Assembly (NCBI GenBank): GCA_022707725.1 | Contig: JAKJAB010000109.1 | Location: 1 to 9,859, forward strand | Source: Chloroflexota bacterium | Lineage (GTDB): Bacteria > Chloroflexota > Anaerolineae > B4-G1 > SLSP01 | Direction: 5' to 3' | DNA length: 9,859 bases | Shown here: one piece after another, positions 7,159-9,859 of the stretch | Layout of the letters: each line of letters begins with the position of its first letter | Numbering within the stretch: the stretch's first letter is position 1 | Notes under the pieces: generated by a model | Seen by the model: the letters and a program-made list of their open reading frames with translations, nothing else | Told to the model about the DNA's origin: nothing | Databases searched by the model: none | Made by a program: the position numbers and the translations under genes

Positions 7159-7584
7159 TCAGTCCCCTACCAGGACGGTCGGAAAAGCGCCTAGCACTAT
7201 GCCCTGGGCGTTCCCCGTTCCGCCTGGATTGCAATTCTGATCCGTGCGATCCATAAAGCGCACGATGCCGTATTGTTGCGGGCCGCAGACCACGCTCGCA
7301 CTGGCCTCGGTGAATTTGCACGCGCCCGCGGTGACGCTGCTCGTCACGCCGCCCACCGATCCGGCTTCGTCGCCGGTGCTGGAGGGGATTTCTGGGCTGT
7401 TCGTTTTGACCAGCACGCTGAGCTGCCCAGGTCCCACCACCACGTTGTCCGCGACCGGACTGGCGTCGCTCAATTGGGCGATGTTCGGGTACGGGATCGG
7501 CACCGGCGGTCCCGGCGGCGCAGGCGTTTTGCACACGTCCGGGAACGCAAAGGCGATCCCCTGAGCAGGCGCGATAGGTTTCAT
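7159..7584 (-). CDS. DUF4150 / PAAR-like spike-tip protein
   Basis: The protein has 141 residues. The DUF4150 (Tox-PAAR-like) signature is plain: FAFPDVCKTPAPPGPPVPIPYPN at residues 12-34 in two overlapping pieces, followed by GDEAGSVGGVTSS near 71-83 and a Cys-bearing second half (Cys at 18, 89, 100 and 118). Members of this family form a conical tip that caps the gp5/VgrG trimer, often fused to a toxin. Here the protein ends directly after the PAAR-like fold, so no toxin is fused. In Afp the equivalent position encodes a PAAR protein (Afp10). The only ribosome-like site is AAAGGA about 10 nt upstream, inside the heptamer array. Zinc binding by the cysteines is a guess. Confidence 0.9.
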   Translation of the reverse strand: MKPIAPAQGIAFAFPDVCKTPAPPGPPVPIPYPNIAQLSDASPVADNVVVGPGQLSVLVKTNSPEIPSSTGDEAGSVGGVTSSVTAGACKFTEASASVVCGPQQYGIVRFMDRTDQNCNPGGTGNAQGIVLGAFPTVLVGD

Positions 7585-7647
7585 AGTCAGTTAGTCCTTT
7601 AGTCTTTAGTCTTGTAGCCCTTAGTCTGCCGTCTACTGTCTACCGTC
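7585..7647. repeat. Heptamer array between the DUF2169-like and PAAR-like genes, 9 units
   Basis: Sixty-three bp split cleanly into nine 7-mers, plus strand: AGTCAGT, TAGTCCT, TTAGTCT twice, TGTAGCC, CTTAGTC, TGCCGTC, TACTGTC, TACCGTC. It runs from the first base before the PAAR-like ATG to the last base of the DUF2169-like stop codon, so the whole spacer is array. The coding strand therefore starts with GTAGAC-type units and becomes AT-richer, the same polarity as the gp25-J array. The ribosome site of the PAAR-like gene, if AAAGGA is used, is made from array sequence. Confidence 0.82.
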
Positions 7648-8885
7648 TACTCGGAAGAGACCACCAACTGCCGGTATGCGTCTTCGGGATGGGCGTCGAA
7701 GTCCCACACGCCGCGCCAGACCACGTAGCAGCGGTTTTCCTCCGGCTCGACGACCAATGTGTCGGCGTGCATCGGAATATTCACACTGCGCCAATAGCGT
7801 TCATCGTCCGGGCCGTAGCCGCGATAGTAGCGGACTTGCGCCGATGCCGTCTCACTGCCCAGGGTGAAGCCGTAGTCGTCGCTGGGGCCGGGGCGCTGGA
7901 TGCGTATCTGGTTTCCCGGTGAGAAGTAGGGCCGGGCCGATAGCAGTCGCGCGTCGCGCCGGTAGCCGTTATAAAATCGATTGTTAAATCCACCTGGTAG
8001 CGGTTCAGGGAGTGGGTACGCCGAGCCATCTTCCGGGAAGGCCGCCTCGCCTTTGCGCGGATCGATCGCTCGCGGCTCCCACCCGAACATGTCAAAATCG
8101 CTGCTGCTCACCGTCCGTTCCAGCCACGTCTGCTCGTTGACCTGAAACCGCATCAGGCCGGTCACGTCCAGGAAATCCAGGACGACAACGTCCCCTTCCG
8201 GCTTGTACGGCGCCAGATCGTGTTCGAAGCGTATCCTCGAAAAGACGCTCACATCGTCGTAGAAGACCGTGCGCCCATCCACCGCTGCGGTGCGCAAGAC
8301 CACCTGCATCTGCGTGGCGCTCGCTGTACTCGGCCAGCGCCCTTCGGCGGTGAACCAGTTCAGCGTTGGCGTCAGGCCGGCGTTGACCGTGCACATTGTC
8401 GTCGCACCGGCGCGCAGTTGGACGGTCACATTCGACGCAGCGGTGGCTTTCGCTGCAAAGGTCAGCGTGAACTTGTGCCCAGCCAGCGCTTCGGGCATCG
8501 CCAGCGTCTGCGTCACCCGCCTGTTCGCGTCGCCGGTCACGCGCAACATGAAATCGCCGCTGCCGCCCGCCTCTGCAACACGGGCGATGGTCGCCCCGCT
8601 TTCCGCTTGCCACGCCGAGATGTCCTCGTCCTCGAAATCGCCGTTGACGACCACGTTGCCGATCTGCTCCGGCATGTCCGGCTGATCCTGATCGAAGACC
8701 GGCAGCGCCTCCGCAGCTGGCGTCACGCTGCCGAAAATTGGGTTGAGCGACGGCGCGATGTCATACGTGCGCTTCAGAATCGCCGTCCCCACGCGCTGTA
8801 TCTGGTGGGGTGGGTCGGGATTTTTGCGATAGCCCACCAGAAAAAAGCCCGCGTATCCGGTCTCCTCAGGAAAAACTGTCTCCAT
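7647..8885 (-). CDS. DUF2169-like protein with an inserted carbohydrate-binding-like jelly-roll domain
   Basis: The protein has 412 residues. The first about 70 (YRKNPDPPHQIQRVGTAILK, RTYDIAP, ALPVFDQDQPD) and residues 218-412 (FEHDLAPYKPEGDVVVLD, FGWEPR, FNNRFYNGYRRDARLLSARP, DTLVVEPEENRCYVVWRG) resemble the two halves of DUF2169. That family accompanies PAAR-like effectors in T6SS loci and can act as a loading adaptor. Residues of about 76-216, between the halves, follow the CBM-type jelly-roll pattern: NVVVNGDFEDEDISAWQ, a VTQTLAMPEALAGHKFTLTF strand pair, and the closing VFYDDVSVF. The protein precedes the DUF4150 gene, exactly the partner expected. Both flanking spacers are heptamer arrays. 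No Shine-Dalgarno is visible before the ATG. The DUF2169 assignment is by remembered motifs and is moderately confident; the insert is clearer. Confidence 0.75.
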   Translation of the reverse strand: METVFPEETGYAGFFLVGYRKNPDPPHQIQRVGTAILKRTYDIAPSLNPIFGSVTPAAEALPVFDQDQPDMPEQIGNVVVNGDFEDEDISAWQAESGATIARVAEAGGSGDFMLRVTGDANRRVTQTLAMPEALAGHKFTLTFAAKATAASNVTVQLRAGATTMCTVNAGLTPTLNWFTAEGRWPSTASATQMQVVLRTAAVDGRTVFYDDVSVFSRIRFEHDLAPYKPEGDVVVLDFLDVTGLMRFQVNEQTWLERTVSSSDFDMFGWEPRAIDPRKGEAAFPEDGSAYPLPEPLPGGFNNRFYNGYRRDARLLSARPYFSPGNQIRIQRPGPSDDYGFTLGSETASAQVRYYRGYGPDDERYWRSVNIPMHADTLVVEPEENRCYVVWRGVWDFDAHPEDAYRQLVVSSE

Positions 8886-8891
8886 CTTTTT

Positions 8892-8954
8892 GGTAACTGG
8901 TAACTTGTGATTGGTGATTGGGGACTGGCTCCTTAGCGCCTACTCCCTACTCCC
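8892..8954. repeat. Heptamer array between the spike and DUF2169-like genes, 9 units
   Basis: Sixty-three bp in nine contiguous 7-mers, plus strand: GGTAACT twice, TGTGATT, GGTGATT, GGGGACT, GGCTCCT, TAGCGCC, TACTCCC twice. The TACTCCC pair lies beside the stop codon of the upstream gene. The same pair is found in the same relative place in the gp25-J array (6749-6762). The low end stops 6 bp before the ATG of the DUF2169-like gene, occupying the place where a ribosome site would be expected. Confidence 0.9.
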
Positions 8955-8957
8955 CCA

Positions 8958-9518
8958 TCACGGGTTCAAATGAATCGGATTCCCCTTCGCCGCCAGCTTG
9001 GCCGACGCCTCGATGGTGACGTTGGTGCCCTTGATCGTGATATCGCCGCTGGACTCGATGGTGATGCCGCTGGATGTCATCTCAACCTTATTGCCGTTAG
9101 CGTCCTCCATCAGGATGCCATCGGACGTCATCTCGATTTTGTTGCCGTTGGAATCCTCGACGAGGATGCCTTCTTCGCCGCTGGTGTCGGTGAAGACCAG
9201 TTTGTGCCCGGCGACGGTCTGGATCATCCGCACGCTTGGATCGTCGGCAGGGGGCGCGTTGTCACCGTTCCACAGGTAGCCCAGGATGTAGGGCCGTTGC
9301 ACGTCGCCCATCTCGAAGGCGACCAGCGCCTCGTCGCCGATTTCCGGCTGGAAAAAGTGACCCAGTTCCGGCCCTGCCAGCGGCGTCGCCACGCGCGCCC
9401 AATTGCTCACGTTGTCGTCGGACAGCCACGGAAACTGCACGCGGATGCGCCCCAATCCCTCCGGGTCTTGCACGTCGGTCACAAGGCCGATGACAACGCC
9501 TTTCATCCGTTCGGTCAT
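8958..9518 (-). CDS. gpV/gp5-like spike protein: OB-fold plus short beta-helix
   Basis: The protein has 186 residues. The N-terminal 90 match the phage baseplate V / gp5 OB domain: GVVIGLVTDVQDPEGLGRIRV in two overlapping pieces, WARVATPLAGPELGHFFQPE and GDEALVAFEMGDVQRPYILG. From about residue 100 it becomes a beta-helix stalk with 17-residue units (GILVEDSNGNKIEMTSD, then GILMEDANGNKVEMTSS, then GITIESSGDITIKGTNV). It ends in NPIHLNP. As a trimer it forms the central piercing needle, capped by the PAAR-like tip. In Afp/PVC the hub and spike are one fused Afp8 polypeptide; here they are separate genes that overlap by one base (TGATG). No lysozyme domain is present. GAGGGG 9 nt upstream can serve as ribosome site. 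Confidence 0.93.
   Translation of the reverse strand: MTERMKGVVIGLVTDVQDPEGLGRIRVQFPWLSDDNVSNWARVATPLAGPELGHFFQPEIGDEALVAFEMGDVQRPYILGYLWNGDNAPPADDPSVRMIQTVAGHKLVFTDTSGEEGILVEDSNGNKIEMTSDGILMEDANGNKVEMTSSGITIESSGDITIKGTNVTIEASAKLAAKGNPIHLNP
9069..9170 (-). repeat. 51-bp tandem duplication coding two 17-residue beta-helix rungs
   Basis: Positions 9120-9170 and 9069-9119 encode GILVEDSNGNKIEMTSD and GILMEDANGNKVEMTSS, identical at 13 of 17 residues. The conserved GNK-EMTS triad marks the turn of each rung. A more diverged third unit follows from residue 151. This looks like lengthening of the spike stalk by in-frame duplication. Confidence 0.85.
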
Positions 9519-9859
9519 CAGGCCGGCCCCTCCATCCGCGCTGTGAAGTCGGTGGTGTAACCGCTGCTGCCGATTTTGTGCGTCGTCTCGGTGATCAAAT
9601 ACTTACCACTAAAGCGTAGCCCCAATCCGTTGATAATCACTGTACGTCCAGCTCGCAGGTCGGGCAGGCCGACGGTGGAACCATTGCCCGTCACCAGGTC
9701 TTTCACTTTATCCCTCAGGATGCCCCGCGCCATCTCGTCGGCCATTTGGCGCGTTTCCGGCGGATTGTCGACGACGGCTTCGTAGGTCTCCGCCAGCGCC
9801 GAATCGATCTTGGACAGCAGCGCGGGATCGGGCAAGTCGGGCTGGGGATCGAGGTCACC
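9518..9859 (-). CDS. Hub protein, gpD/gp27-like (phage late control D type), C-terminal part only
   Basis: There are 113 codons before the stop at 9518-9520, open without interruption to the right edge, so the gene starts outside the window. A TTG at 9835 could initiate, but the frame simply continues upstream (GDLDPQPDLPDP), and the sequence is plainly the end of a longer protein. The tail GLPDLRAGRTVIINGLGLRF, followed by SGKYLITETTHKIGSSGYTT, is the characteristic end of gpD/VgrG-hub proteins in eCIS operons. The hub is the trimeric ring from which the gp5-like spike protrudes. Its stop overlaps the spike gene's start by one base, so the two are co-translated. Position and sequence agree well. 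Confidence 0.9.
   Translation of the reverse strand, partial: GDLDPQPDLPDPALLSKIDSALAETYEAVVDNPPETRQMADEMARGILRDKVKDLVTGNGSTVGLPDLRAGRTVIINGLGLRFSGKYLITETTHKIGSSGYTTDFTARMEGPA

Noticed and set aside
7159..7584. Toxin effector with N-terminal PAAR-like domain
   Set aside because: The protein ends immediately after the PAAR-like fold and the next gene is gp25, leaving no room for a fused or adjacent toxin.
1..9859. Prophage tail module
   Set aside because: The gp25-J-tail I cluster could be phage, but the J protein's N-terminus, the PAAR-like tip and the propeller/collagen fibre gene fit eCIS better, and no capsid, packaging, lysis or integration gene is visible. Flanking sequence would be needed to exclude it fully.

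Overview
The window holds part of a single minus-strand operon that encodes the baseplate, spike and tail-end of a phage-tail-like contractile injection system (eCIS, of the Afp/PVC/MAC type). It reads from high to low coordinates. All eight genes share this strand and are tightly spaced or overlapping, except at three spacers filled with 7-bp repeats. The DNA is GC-rich in the genes. The gene content (eCIS baseplate plus a collagen-tailed protein starting with a CxxC / RNTYFNGKLL-type domain) and the heptamer spacers suggest an environmental Chloroflexota-like or other filamentous or multicellular bacterium. The taxon is an inference, not something the sequence proves. No integrase, capsid or terminase gene and no tRNA is visible, so a dedicated injection machine is more likely than a prophage, although only about 10 kb is shown.

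Layout in transcription order: (1) the 3' end of a gpD/gp27-like hub gene (running off the right edge to 9518); (2) a gpV/gp5-like spike with an OB domain and beta-helix (9518-8958); (3) a heptamer spacer; (4) a DUF2169-like protein interrupted by a carbohydrate-binding-like jelly roll (8885-7647); (5) a heptamer spacer; (6) a DUF4150 PAAR-like spike tip (7584-7159); (7) a GPW/gp25 baseplate wedge (7154-6765); (8) a heptamer spacer; (9) a baseplate J protein (6617-4248); (10) a tail protein I fused behind an NHL-type beta-propeller (4264-2321); (11) a short spacer filled by an imperfect dyad repeat; (12) a large putative receptor-contact or fibre protein (2233 to beyond position 1) with a predicted seven-bladed propeller and a collagen-like (Gly-Asp-Lys)14 stalk, still open at the left edge.

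Hub, spike and PAAR-like tip should form the piercing centre. Gp25, J and tail protein I should form the wedges around it. The last gene probably supplies the outward-reaching host- or surface-contact element.

The most unusual points are three. The first is a DUF2169 + DUF4150 pair, best known from type VI secretion effector loading, occupying the usual PAAR position of an eCIS operon. The second is the jelly-roll domain inserted inside that DUF2169 protein. The third is the trio of strictly 7-bp-periodic arrays that fill three of the four non-trivial spacers of the operon.
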